From assembly GCA_963575745.1 (NCBI GenBank), contig CAUYUJ010001747.1:142336-206335 (forward strand): 64,000 nucleotides of DNA. The letters run 5' to 3'. Positions 9,690 to 21,353 of the stretch are shown in pieces. This DNA is from Prorocentrum cordatum. Lineage: Eukaryota; Sar; Dinophyceae; Prorocentrales; Prorocentraceae. Under the pieces are notes generated by a model. It did no database searches and was not told the origin of the DNA. It saw only the letters and a program-made list of their open reading frames with translations. Positions within the stretch are counted from its first letter, which is position 1. Every line of letters begins with the position of its first letter. A program made the translations under genes and the position numbers.

Positions 9690-9935
9690 CTACTATGTGC
9701 TCAGGCCTCAGGCAATTCGAGCTTAAGATCCAGATCGGTTTGGTCAGGATTAGGATGCAAAGGAAGACTCGATCAACTACGCTATAGAGCACAATCGCGG
9801 CATGACACATGGCAGTTCAGCGCGGCGCAGCACAGCACAGCCTTCGGCACGGTACATCAATATCGATACACTCAGCATTGCCATTGCCCGTCGCCCAGTC
9901 AGGTGTCTTGAAAACGTCGCCATGCCTCGCATGTC
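9690..9935 (+). repeat. ~240-bp direct repeat, copy 1
   Basis: From GCAGCTACTATGTGCTCAGG to the GAAAACGTCGCCATGCC region this matches 12632-12875 almost base for base, with scattered substitutions. The two copies bracket the 65-bp array. On the minus strand it contains TAGCGTAGTTG, which resembles a pol III A box, and a weak B-box-like CTCGAATT, so a tRNA-derived SINE is possible but unproven. Confidence 0.8.
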
Positions 9936-11125
9936 CACATTCCTTTCCAGGTTCGTGGGGCGACCATGTACGTGTTCAGGCCACCCCGGCGGGGTATCTA
10001 ACATGGTGGTCCTGCGCTGGAACCACGTGTTTTCACGTGTCCAGGCCAACCAGTAGGGTATCTAACATGGTGGTCCTACGCTGGAACCTCGTGTTTCCCC
10101 GGAAGGGCATGGGCCCCGGGTTTTCTTCAGCTCTTTCCCCCCGGACCCGACAGCTGTAGGGCCGGCCAATCTATTCTGCGATAAATAACGAGGTCGCGTC
10201 GGGCCGGCGAGTTCAAAAGCTGAGGATGTCCCAGGCGACGCGGCTGTTTTTTATACAAGTTTGCTGAGGATGTCTCAGGTGAGGCGCTGGTTTTGCAGAA
10301 TTCGGAAATTTCTCGAGCGGGGTCCTCGTGGGGGGTCAGAATTTAGAGGATGTCTCAGGCGACATGCTTGTTTTCACGTGCCCAGGTCGGCCAGGGGGAT
10401 ATCTAAATTGGTTGTCCCTCGCTGGCGCCCCAGACGACCGTATGTTGGATATCCCCCTCTGGTGGGCTGGAACCATGAGTTTCAACGTGCGCAGGCCATC
10501 AGGAGGGTATCTAACATGGTGGTCCCGAGCTGGAATCATATGTTTTCACACTTTCCAGGCCACCCACGGGGGTATCCAGCCTGGTGGTCCCGCGCTAGAA
10601 CCACGTGTTTTCCATGTGCAAGCCACACAAGAGGGGTATTTAACATGGTGGTCCTGCGCTGGAGCCGCGTGTTTTCACGTGTCCAAGGCACCCCAGGTGG
10701 TACCTCACACGGTGGTCCTGCGCTGGGACCTGATGTTTTTACTTTTCCAGGCCACCCAGCGGGGTATCTAACATGGTGGTCCTGCGCTGGAGCCATGTGT
10801 CTTCACGTGTCCAGGCCGCCCAGAGGGGGTACTAACATGGTGGTCCTGCGCTGGAACCATGTGTTTTTTCCCAGCCATCCTGTGGTGTTGGGTCTTCGTT
10901 TTGACGAGACAGCGCCCCGCGTGTCCTCTCCTCTCCTGTCCTCTCCTCTTCTCTCCTCTCCTCCTCCTCCTCCTCCCCCTCCTCTGGGGGTGTACGTGGG
11001 CTGTATTCGCGTGGGTGTCAAACAAATCCTCCTCCCCCTCCTCCTCCCCCTCCTCCCCCTTCTCATCCGCCTCGTCACCTCCTTGCGTTTCACCCACCCA
11101 GGACAGCGCTTCGTGGCCCCATAAT

Positions 11126-11445
11126 TCAGGAGCTCCACCGAAGGCTCCAGTGTCAGGGTCCGCATGCGTCACCGCCACCCAGGACAGCGTTTCGTGGCCC
11201 CACAAGGAGCTCCACCGAAGGCTCCAGTAGCAGGGTCCGCATGCGCCACCGCCACCCAGGACAGCGTTCCGTGGCCCCATAGGGACTCCAGTGGCAGGGT
11301 CCGCATGCGTAACCGCCACCCAGGACAGCGTTTCGTAGCCCAACAGGGAGCTCCACCGAAGGCTCCAGTGTCAGGGTCCGCACGCGTCACCGCCACCCAG
11401 GACAGCGCTTCGTGGTCCCCCCATAGGGAGCTCCACCGAAAGCGG
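11126..11445 (+). repeat. 77-bp minisatellite
   Basis: The unit runs from GCTCCAGTGTCAGGGTCCGC through CACCCAGGACAGCGTTTCG to GGAGCTCCACCGAAG. About four copies start near 11143, 11220, 11287 (shortened) and 11364. An isolated copy lies at about 9402-9475, some 1.7 kb upstream, so the unit has moved or the array was split. Translations of the repeat give the local ORFs. Confidence 0.85.
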
Positions 11446-12289
11446 CACCCACAATACGGCACTCGCAGCTGCATATGGTTGGGTCCTTCGTCAGGCCAAT
11501 TACGTGTTCAGGCCACCCAGGGGGGTATCTAACATGGTGGTCCCGAGCTGGAGCTACGTCTTTTCAAGTGTCCAGGCCACCCAGGGCGATATTTAACATG
11601 GTGGTCCATGGTGGTCCCGTTCTGGAGCCATGTGTTTTCACGTGTCCAGGCCACCGAAGGGGGTATCTAACATGGTGCTCCCGAGCTGGAACCATGTGTG
11701 TTTTACGTGTCCAGGCCAACCAGCGGGGTATCTAACATGGGCTTTCTGCTGCTTTCCTGAGGCCGGGGAAAGAACGCCGAGAGTTTATTCGTATCCGCTA
11801 TCGAGTCGTCGACTTCTTGGCCTCTGGGCGCCTCTGGGGGCATTCCTGGACCCTTCTGCGGTCCAGGCGACCGCATGTTCGATTTCCTCCCTGGGTGGCC
11901 TGGAACCATGTGTTTCAACGTGCGCAGGCCATCAGGAGGGTATCTAACATGGTGGTCCCGAGCTGGAATCATATGTTTTCACACTTTTTAGTCCACAGAG
12001 GGGTATCCAACATGGTGTTCCCGAGCTGGAACCACGTCGTTTCACGTGTCCAGGCCATCCAAGGGGGTGTCTAACACGGCAGTCCTCGCTGGTCCCACGT
12101 GTTTTTACGTGCCCATGCCACCCAGGGGGGTATCTAACATGATTGTCTTGAATTGGAAGTGCGTGGTTTTACGTGTCCAGGCCGCCCAGGGGGGTATTTA
12201 ACATGGTGGAACCAGGTGCGTTAACGTGTCCAGGCCACCAAAGGGGTATCTAACATGGGCCAACTGGAGCCTTCCCTGGGGCCTGGAAA

Positions 12290-12625
12290 GGACTTCGAAC
12301 ATGAAGATGTGTTGGGGATGTCTCGAGCGAACCACTTGTTTTCACGTGTCCAGTTCGCCCAGGCGGATGTCTAGCATGAGGATGTTTTGAGGATGTGTTG
12401 AGCGAAACGCTTGTTTGCACGTGTCCAGGTCGCCCAGGCGGATGTCTAGCATGAGGATCTGGGCTGGATGTCTCAAGCGAAACTCTTGTCTCCAGCACGT
12501 TCCGTAGCGCGCCCCCTCGGCACGTCCCGCGGTGCGTCCCCATGGCACGTCCCCTGGCACGTCACCTGGCGCGTCCCTTGGGACGTTCCGCGGCGCGTCC
12601 TCCTGGCACGTCCCCCTGTCAATTA
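12290..12625 (+). repeat. Two short tandem families
   Basis: About three ~70-bp units built on GGATGTCTAGCATGAGGAT and CACGTGTCCAGGTCGCCCAG (12300-12480) are followed by GCACGTCCC/GCGCGTCCC words every 12-17 bp (12515-12625). Confidence 0.7.
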
Positions 12626-12631
12626 GCTCTA

Positions 12632-12875
12632 GGGCAGCTATATGTGCTCAGGCCTCAGGCAGCTCGAACTTAACATCCAGATCGGCCCAGTCAGGACTCG
12701 GATGCAAAGGAGGACTCGATCCACTACGCTATCGAGCACACTCGCGGCATGACTCGTGGCAGTTCAGCACGGCGCAGCATAACACAGTTCTCGGTTCGGT
12801 ACATCAATACCGATACGCTCAGCATTGCAATTGCCCGTCGCCCAATCAGTTGTCTTGAACACGTCGCCAAGCCTT
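12632..12875 (+). repeat. ~240-bp direct repeat, copy 2
   Basis: Second copy of 9690-9935, starting GGCAGCTATATGTGCTCAGG and ending near GAACACGTCGCCAAGCC. On the minus strand it carries TAGCGTAGTGG, the better of the two A-box-like words, and GTTCGAGC about 60 nt on. Confidence 0.8.
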
Positions 12876-12930
12876 ACAGGTTGGTATGTGTTTTTTTTGT
12901 CCTCTCTGGTTTCGTGAGTCGATCATGTTG

Positions 12931-14955
12931 AATTACAATTGGACAACAATAGTTCCACCGGAGGGAACCACACTTGGACTACACCTGCACTAGACATGAA
13001 CTGCAATCGAACTACAGTGGATGTACGCTTTCACTGCAAGGGCTACGCCCTCACCATATTTGAATTACACTTGAACTACACATGGAGTTCATCTGGAGTA
13101 CGCTTAACCTACACTTGAACTAGACTTGACTTACACTTGAACTACACTTGAAGTACTCTTGAGCAAAAACTGAATTACACTTGAACTGCAATGACTACAC
13201 CTGGGCCGCCCTTTTAGCACTACATCTGACTTGTATGTAAGTATACTTGGATTAGGCTTGATCTGGACTTGGCCGACACTTGAACCACAGGGGCTTCGCC
13301 TGGACCGCACTTGAACGACACGTGAACTACGCTTGAATTACTTGTGACCTACATGTGCAATGCGTGTGAACTACTCTTGGATTACACTTGAACTACCCTT
13401 GGGCTAGACTTGAGCCACATGGAACACAAGCGAGCCGCAAATTAACTTCATATGGACTACGCATGAACGACACCTGCATTACACTTGAATCGGGCTTGAA
13501 CTACGCGTGAACTTCTTGTGGATTACAAGGACTACACAGGGATCGCATTTGAAATGCACCTGACCTACACTTGAACTGCACTTGAACTACTTTGGGTACA
13601 TGTGAACTACCCATAAAGGCGACACACGCTTTAACTACTAGGGTTTCGCCTTATTCGCACTTGCAGTGCCCGTGCGGTTGAAGTACACTTGACGTAGATT
13701 CGAACTGCCCTCGGATGATATTCGAACGACAAAATCGACACCTGATCCACAAGTGAACCATACCTGAATGACATCATAACCACACTTGAATTACAGTTGA
13801 ACTAGACTCAAGCTAGGTTTGAATTGTACCTGTTCTACAGCCGAAACATATTTGGACCACGCTTGAAGCACACGCGCAGCTCCTGAACCCCATTTGAATT
13901 ACACGTGACGGGCACCCGAACCATACTTGAACTGCAGTTGAATTACATTTCAACTACATATGATTCAAGCTTGAACTACAATGCAACCGCGCCTGAAATC
14001 TATCCGAACCACACTTGAACTTGCCGTGGACTACACTTGAACCACAGTAGAACTACACCTGTGCCACACTCGCACTACAGTTTAACGACACCGGCGTCGC
14101 CTGAAGCACGCTTGAAATACACCTGATCCACCCGCCAGACACACACTTGAATGCCACCCGATTTTCACTTGAACCACGCTGGCAGTACACTTGAACTGCA
14201 TGTGCGATACACTTGAGCTGGGAATGGCTTCGTTTGAACCACATTTGGACTATACTTGATACGCGCTTGAATTACACTTGAACTACAGTTGGAACCTACT
14301 TGGTAGACATGTGGACTACACTTGTGACTTACATTTGAACTACAAGGGCCACACCTGCACCGCGCTTGAACTACATCTACATCTGAACTACACTTGCCTC
14401 ACAAGGGAACTACACTTCCGCGCTTGAGCTACACTTGGACTGCAATTGAACTACACGGGCTTCGCCTGGGCCTCACTTGAACTACACCTGAGCCACGTTT
14501 GAATAACACATGACATGCACGTGAACTACCATTGAACCACACTTGAGTTACATTTGAACCACACTTGGAATTCACCCGGACTATACTTGGACCACACATG
14601 ATCTACAGTTGAGTCCCACTCGAATTGCACTTGAAGTGTCTTCGAACTAGACTTGGTGTAGACTTGAACTACGCTGACTACCCTGCGCCACACTTGAACT
14701 ACACCGGAATTGCACTCATGCCGCGCTTCATCTACACTTGAACTAGATTCGAGATGCATTTGGGCTAGACTCGATCTACACTTGAATTGCACTTGGACTA
14801 CAGTTGCCACACCTGAGCGACGTTTGATTCACACCTGAACTGCATCTGAAACCCACTTGGACTACACTCGAACTACACTTGCACTTCACTTGAACCACAA
14901 TGATTTCACCTGAGCCACATTTGAACTGAACCTGTGTCACACTTGATCCACACTT
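12931..14955 (+). repeat. 11-bp minisatellite, block 1
   Basis: The unit is CTTGAACTACA. Consecutive starts are exactly 11 bp apart wherever the units are clean (for example 13110-13165). Most units carry one to three substitutions. About every 100-150 bp, sometimes 200 or more, a variant phrase interrupts it: AAGGGCTACGCC, GGGGCTTCGCCTGG or AATGACTACACCTGGG, always followed by a CCGCA-like word, so a higher-order unit exists. Because 11 x 3 = 33, every frame repeats each 11 residues, giving Val/Gln/Cys/Ser-rich ORFs on the minus strand that I do not regard as genes. Confidence 0.9.
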
Positions 14956-15734
14956 GCGCACGCAAGCGCTGGGCACTTGGGCGCGTGCAGCAGAGCCCGG
15001 AACTACGCAGGGGCGCCCCAGAGCAGTTCCAGGGCCCCCGCCCCCGTCGCTCGACCTGAGTAAATTTTGCTCGAACAGCGTTTTTCCGGTGGCAGAAAGG
15101 TGCCTTTGCGCGTGGCCTCCGGGTTTGTTGGCCGCGTTTGCATCGCCGCCGGGCGCGCGGCATTCTGCGCGCCGCCGCGGTCGAGGGGGCGCCCGCGCGC
15201 CGCCTGGGCGGGGCGAGCTGCCGCGCCGCCGCCGGCCTCGCGAGCGCGCGGAATGCCGCGCGGCCGCCGGCTCGCGCGGCGCAGGGGCTAGGCGGCGCGC
15301 GGAAATCAGCGGCGCCGCGCCGTCGTCGCGCGCGCGGTCGGGGGCGCCAGCTCGATCGCGCGCTCGCGTCGCGCGCGAAGTCATCTTGTATTGCGCCTGA
15401 AGGGCGCGCGGGCCAGACAGTGCTGCGCGCGGCCGTCGGTAGGGGCGGCGCGGCGCGTCTGCGCTGGACTCGCCGGGCGACGCGCGGCCCCGAGCCGGCG
15501 GCTAGTCCGCCGCCCGCCCGCTCTCGGGCGCGCGTGCCTTCCGCGGGCGGAGCGGCGCCCCCGCATTCGAAGCGCGCGCCGGTTGCTCGAGCCGCGCGCG
15601 GCCAACGCCTGCGTTGCTCTTGCGGCGCGCCTGAGCGACGCCCGCGCTGCGAATGCTCAGCCAGCCGCGCTGAGGCTGCAGGGCGCAAGAAGAATCCAGC
15701 GCCTGGGCCGCGACTGAGCCGCGCATGAAGCACA
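14956..15734. other. GC-rich block inside the 11-bp minisatellite
   Basis: The minisatellite stops at about 14955 and resumes at about 15735. The block is extremely CpG-rich (runs of GCGCGC, CGCGCGG) and has long ORFs on both strands (15138-15728 plus, 14906-15748 minus) of Arg/Ala/Pro composition. I recognise no domain. No target-site duplication or inverted ends are evident. It may be an insertion or the original core from which the array spread both ways. Confidence 0.6.
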
Positions 15735-18190
15735 CCAGAAGTACGCATGCACTATACTCGACCTGCACTTGACATGCACTATCGCCATTCCAGGAGCACG
15801 CTCAAGCTGCGCCTGGACCACGCATGAGTCGTGCCAGATCTACACTTGAACCACGCCTGAACCACAACAGACCTACGCCTGCATTACACCCGATCTACAT
15901 TGGATCTTCACCAGAAGGGCGCTGAGCATCACTGGAACTACACTTGCACTTCATTGGAACTGCGCGCGAATTATATTTGAGCTAGACCTGAACTACATTC
16001 GAACTACAAGGACTACGCCAGAACCGCACACCTAACCCTGGCCTGCCCTTGAACCGCACTTGAACTACACTTAAACTCTACCTCGGCGTCACTTTAACTA
16101 CACCTGAGTTGCACCTGGACTACGCTTGAGCTACAATGGTTACGCCTGGGCCACGCTTGAACTATACCTGATCTACACACTTGAACCACGCTTGAACTAC
16201 ACTTGATCTACACGTGCACTGCATTTGAACATCACCCACATTTCTCATGGGGTACACTCGAACTACAATGCTTCCACCTGGATGAACCTTGGACTACTCC
16301 TGAACTGCTCATGGAGCACCCTTGAAGTACGTGCGATGGGCACTATAATTGAGCTACACTTGAACTCGACTTGAGCAACACTTACACTGCCAGGACTGCA
16401 GTTGTATTACGCTTGAGCTACACCTTGAACAACACTTGCGCCACTTGAATTACTTTTCAGCGGCACGTGCGCTGGCTACAACGACATGTGAACTATACAT
16501 GGCCCAAGCTTGACCTGCAACAACTACACGGGCACCACATTTGAGCTAAACCTGATTTAAGTTTGGACGAAACTTGCGCCCCTCCTTGAATCGCACTGAA
16601 ACTATAATTAAGCAAAGCTTGATTTATGCGGGCTTCACAGTAGTCACGCATGGAACACGCGTGAACCTTGCTTGGGACGAATTTGAAGTCCACGTGCGCT
16701 ACATTTGAATTACACATGCACGGCATGTGAATTACAGTTGAAACGCAAGGACTACACATGCACCGCAACCGCGCTGCACCTGAATTTCACTGGGTGCACA
16801 CTTCAATTGCACTTGGACTACACATGCACTACCCTTCAACCACACTTGAACTATAATCACAATGCCTACACCTGATTCTCACTTGAACCTCATATGAACT
16901 ACGTTTGAACCACACTTGAACTACACTTGGCTGCGCTTGAACTACACCTGGAATGCACTTAAACTATACGTATGGTACACGCGATATACGTTATACTTAA
17001 ACTGACTGGCTGCACTTGAGCCACGCTCGAACTACACCCGGACTACACTTGATTCGCATATGAAACGCACTTGACCTACATGGACACCTGTAAAATACAT
17101 GGGGGCCACACTTGGACTACAAGGATTACCCCCGAACCGCATTTGAACCACACCTGAACTACTTTTGAATCAGACTCGAACTACACTTGCGTTACACCCG
17201 GACGACACATGCATTTGACTTGGACCACGCGTGAAATACACGGACTACGCCTGTACCGCGCTTACAATGCACTTGACCTCCATTCGAATCGCACTTGGAC
17301 AACAATTTAGCTAACTTTGAATTACACTTGAAACGTGCATGAACCGTCAGGACTACACCTGGGCCACAATTGCACTGCTCTTGCATTACACTTGAGCCAC
17401 ACTTGTACTACACCCGAACTGCACGTGAACTACTCCCAGGCTGCACTCAAAGTATATTTGGACTAGACTTATTCTGCGCGGGCCACGCCTCAACTGCATT
17501 TGGATTGCAGCTGAATTGCACTTGATTCAGGTTACACCCGGAATGCGCGCGGGCCGCGCATGAAGTACACGTGGGCTACATTCGACTTGTAATTCCGACG
17601 CCGCTTGCAATGCCTGTGAGTCACACCCGGGCTACTCTGAATTCGCACTTGAGCTACACTTGAACGGCTATTGATCTGCAAGGGCGACGCCTCTACCGCA
17701 CTTGAGCTACGCCTGATTTGCACCCGCGGTGCACGTGAACTGTACTGTGACTAGACTTGAATTGCAGTCGAACTCCTCGTGACTTACACTTGAATTACGA
17801 TGGGTGCGCCTAAACCACCCTTTGAACGACGCCCGGACCACGCTCGAACCACACTCGAATTACACTTGAACAACTCGCGGGCTACACTTGAACTACATTT
17901 GAAGTCTACGTACATTGCACTTGATCTACACGGGCAACCCGCCATCGCAGTCGAATTGCGTCCTGGACTACGCTTGAACCCTACTGGAACGTCTCTCGGA
18001 CGACCCTTGAACTACACTTGAATTTCATGCGGGCAAGCTTTCAACTGTACGTGCGCTACACTTGAACTGTAAGGACTACACCTGATACGCACTTGAACTA
18101 CACTAGGACTTCATCTGGAACGCACCTGAACTAAACTTGAACAACACTTGAACTACATTGGAACTACACTTGAACTACTAGGGCTACAAC
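15735..18190 (+). repeat. 11-bp minisatellite, block 2
   Basis: Same CTTGAACTACA unit and the same intermittent variant phrases as block 1 (for example AAGGACTACGCC at 16010, AATGGTTACGCCTGGG at 16135, AAGGACTACACC at 17350). It ends near 18190 in a run ACTTGAACTACTAGGGC. Degeneracy is slightly higher than in block 1 by eye. Confidence 0.9.
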
Positions 18191-20614
18191 TGAACTGCAC
18201 TGGGACAGCACCAGTTTGAACCGCGCTAGCACACGCAACCTGGCGACGCTTGAGCGCGTGAGCCAAAACCTGGGATTGCGCCAGAGCGCCGTCTGCTGCG
18301 ACTGCGCCCGACGTGCGGCGCCGCGGTGTCTCGTGCATCGCGCGCGCGGGGCTGCGACGCTTTCTGCGCAGCCATGGCGCGCGAGGCCCAGTGCGTCGCC
18401 ATCGCCCGCAAGAGCGGCTAAGCCGCTACTGCAACGTGGAACCGACGCGCGCCCGGAGCTGGGATTCTGCGGCAAGTTAGCGTGCGAGATGCTTGCCATT
18501 CTTTTGGTATTCGAGCGCTTGTTTTGCCTGCCGCCCCCCAGACTGCCCTGCAGTTTCTGCAGAGCCAGCCCCGCGGGCACTTCGCGCAACGTGCCACTTG
18601 CGTGTGCGACCAGAGATGGTTTGCATCTGTCATCTGCATCATCCGCGCTTTCAGTTGCTCGTGCCATGCAGGGTTGCGGCGCTGGCGACCGTTGGAGATA
18701 ACGTCTGCGCTGTGCAACGTGGAAGGACCACTCCGTACTATGCGAACATAGAGAGTGTGTGTGTGTGGTTGTTTCTCTATGACGCACCCTGTTGTGTGCG
18801 GGCGTCTTGTGCAGTCGTATGTTTTGCCAGCTGAAGTGCCGCATTTCCATGCCTGCCCAATAGTGCGTTCGCGTATTTCGGTGGCCGTGTTGGCGACGTT
18901 TCCATTGAGGCGCCTGGCGCCGCCGATCACCTCGCGGCCGCGGCTGCAAGCTCAATGTCCAGAACCATGCAATCCATCTACTCTGATTATGAAAGGGGTG
19001 ATGCAGCTGCGTGGCGGTAGTGAAATGCCCCCCTCGTAATGTTTGGGCTGGGCCCAAGGCGCTCGCTGGCGCAAGGACTTCCCCCGTGGGTCGGAGGCCC
19101 TGGGAGGTGAGAGCCCGCTGGGATGTCGAAGCCATCGCCGTGGGAAGCGAGGCTTGGATTTTGGCGAAAGGCTGCGACGCCGCCGACAGTCTTGCCAGAA
19201 TTGCCGCTGCCTGAGGAGGTCGGCCCAACGGAGCAGAGAGACAAACTTTCCGTGGCGAAAAGCACCCGTGTAAGAAGTTTCCGCAGTTTGCGGCTTGTGG
19301 CTTGGGAGAAGGGCCAGCCATTGCGCCGAAGAAGGAGACGGCGCTGTCCACCCGCGAGGTCAGTTTGTCTCCTCTTTCGTGTGTTGCCTCCGCCCAAGCC
19401 TCGTGGAGCCCTGTGGCCCCCCGCTGGCCCGGCGCCCCTTTCCTTCTGTCTCGAGCCCCGCCCGTGGCCCTTGAGGAGCCCCGCGGGCCCTTCGGTTTTG
19501 TTCAATTGTTCAGTAAATTTAGCGCTCCGCATGTCAGGCACAGGCCCGAAATCACAAGCAGCGCGCGATCTTCGTGTCGACGCGATGCACAGGACATTGC
19601 GCCGCGCTTTCGGATTTGGCGCACGATCCCAAAGGCAATACATCGCTTCACTGCGAACATATTAGTCGATATTTGCCCTGGCGTGTCATGCGCGTGGTTC
19701 GTATTCCGAAGACATTTGTCGTTGTGTAACTCGCGTGTGCAGTAATTATGCCACCTCCTCGGGCGGGGCTGCACAGTTGGCCCGCGTCCACAAGGGGCGC
19801 CGCCCCAAGACGTCCAAGTGCTCCCCGATCATGTTCAGCATGCCCGGCATCCCGTTGAAACTGCCTGTAAGAGAAGAACAGGCCAATGCCAGAGGGCAGC
19901 AATCAGCTGGTCGCGGCGAGAGTGGCTGACACTGTTCCAGGCCCAGTCCCATGAACGGCGGGCTGGGATCGGAGGCGTTGGCAGTGGGGGGGCTGTGGCA
20001 GCGTGCAACCGTGGCTGGAACCCACGGTTTCGGGCGTGGGTCGGGTCGGCCAACCCTTAGCCTGTATCGTCTAAACTTGCGATTGTCCTCCTCCTTTTCC
20101 TCCTCGTCCCTCTCCCTCTCTTCCAGTCAATGCGCCCCCTCCGCGCCGCCGGAAATTCGCCCTGCCTGCTCTTTCTCCTTTGCGCGCGCTGTCTGCCTGC
20201 TGTGCTGACTGATTATTTCTGCCCCCGCAGTTGCACTACTTTGGCTCTAGGGAAACGGAAAAGGAGCGAGCCTCCGGCGCGCGCGTGCGTTGGCCGGCGG
20301 GCCGGCCGCCTCCCTTCAGTGTTACCTTTAGTGTATGTTTGACGGCATTATCTTTCCTTGTCCATGTCATCTGCGGATCCCGCTGACCATGGGGTATAAT
20401 CGGAACGTCTTGCAGGCAGTCTGAACATTCAGGCAGAAGACTGCTTATCCGCCGAAACGACGGCACAGCCGTTTTCTTCGCAGAGCACGGGGTCGCAAGA
20501 AGGAGCGCTCGGACGAACGGAAAGCCGAAAACATTCCGATCGCAACGAAAGTATTGGCGCCTCAACGAGGCGACAAAACTTTTCTAACCTCTCAGAAAGA
20601 ATGCATCAGAGACT
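18190..20614. other. No confident gene
   Basis: A 395-codon minus-strand ORF (18164-19351) and plus-strand ORFs overlap here; none shows a recognisable domain, and the first runs into the minisatellite. One short segment (19735-19868) looks more exon-like and is listed separately. Confidence 0.4.
19735..19868 (+). other. Possible short exon
   Basis: The frame reads SSGGAAQLARVHKGRRPKTS and KCSPIMFSMPGIPLKLP, with mostly G/C third positions. It is preceded by GTGTGCAG (acceptor-like) and followed by CTGCCT|GTAAGAG (donor-like). No second exon was identified, so this is weak. Confidence 0.18.
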
Positions 20615-21250
20615 GTGTTTGACTTAACAGAGGGGGATTCATCGGTTGCTTCAGTGGCAATGCCCAGAGAACAACACTCGAGCGGAAGGTATGGCATAGC
20701 CAAAACTGCCGCCGAGAAACCATCTGAGTTGGCGTCGGTGCACCCTGGCTTTCAGCCATCGATCGGCATCGATCTCGAGATGGAAAAGTTGTTGGATCAC
20801 ATCCCCATGGAAATGTGGGGCGCCGAAAGCCTAGGCGCAGAGCGCGCGGTGCAGCATGCGTTGCATGGGCAGAGTGATGATGTGAGCGACTTGCACTCTG
20901 ATGGGGATAGCCCCCATTCGATGGAAAAGAACAAAGAATATTCCCGATTCCACACCTCGCCTGGTCTATCGGTTCACCTCGATCCTTTCCCTGGCCGGTG
21001 CGTTGATCTCGCCCCTGACCGTGTAACGATTGAGGCAAGTCAGAACGCCGCCCTTGATTCGGACAATGACCTCGAGGACGGAGGGGGCCCAGACCAAGGT
21101 GGATGCTCGTCGGCGCTGCCGGTGTCGAGCCACCCCGACGCAATGCGCGCAGTGAGAAATGCGCGAGAAACTACAGGCACGACTCCCCGTCCGCTGACGA
21201 AGAAACCAAAGGGTGAGGGCGATGACTTGAATACCTCGCCCTTCCTGTAG
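20615..21250 (+). pseudogene. Copia polyprotein N-terminal acidic region
   Basis: 211 open codons rich in Asp, Glu, Ser and Pro, with phrases such as DDVSDLHSDGDSPHS and DSDNDLEDGGGPDQGG. No fold recognised. It leads on the same strand into the cysteine-rich segment, so I treat it as the start of the gag polyprotein. It might instead be a separate small ORF. The ATG is not certain. Confidence 0.4.
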
Positions 21251-21353
21251 GGCTTCTACAGACCAGACTTCTCGTTGCCCAGGACAAGCAGAGAGGGCGC
21301 CAGGACTCGATGAGCTCGTAATGCAGGACGAATGAGACGACTTAACAAGGAGC

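Larger units (their letters stand above)
9600..12260 (+). repeat. ~65-bp minisatellite, three blocks
   Basis: The unit contains GGGGTATCTAACATGGTGG, then a TGGAACCATGTGTTTTCACG segment, then TGTCCAGGCCACCCAG. Successive GTATCTAACATGG words fall at about 10507, 10570, 10636, 10704, 10764 and 10829, giving a period of 60-68 bp. Blocks lie at about 9600-10100, 10340-10880 and 11500-12260, interrupted by other sequence including the 77-bp array. Units diverge by substitutions and small indels. The long ORFs here (for example 10261-11124) are translations of the repeat. Confidence 0.85.

Noticed and set aside
9600-12260. Resemblance of regular repeats with spacers to a CRISPR array
   Set aside because: Unit and spacer are not separable, all parts diverge together, no cas genes, and the context is eukaryotic.
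12700-12740. A tRNA gene at GGACTCGATCC
   Set aside because: No cloverleaf can be drawn; only an A-box-like word on the minus strand remains, noted as a SINE possibility.
15138-15748. ORFs of 196 and 280 codons in the GC-rich island
   Set aside because: Open on both strands through absence of A/T-rich stops; composition only Arg/Ala/Pro.
14526-17723. Val/Gln/Cys/Ser-rich minus-strand ORFs in the 11-bp minisatellite
   Set aside because: An 11-bp unit keeps all frames similar and open by chance; no start context or conserved domain.
18255-18275. GAGCCAAAAC as a minus-strand spliced-leader relic
   Set aside because: Only about ten bases match and the flanks do not fit.
18164-19351. 395-codon minus-strand ORF
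   Set aside because: No domain, odd composition, and its 3' end is minisatellite; likely chance in GC-rich DNA.
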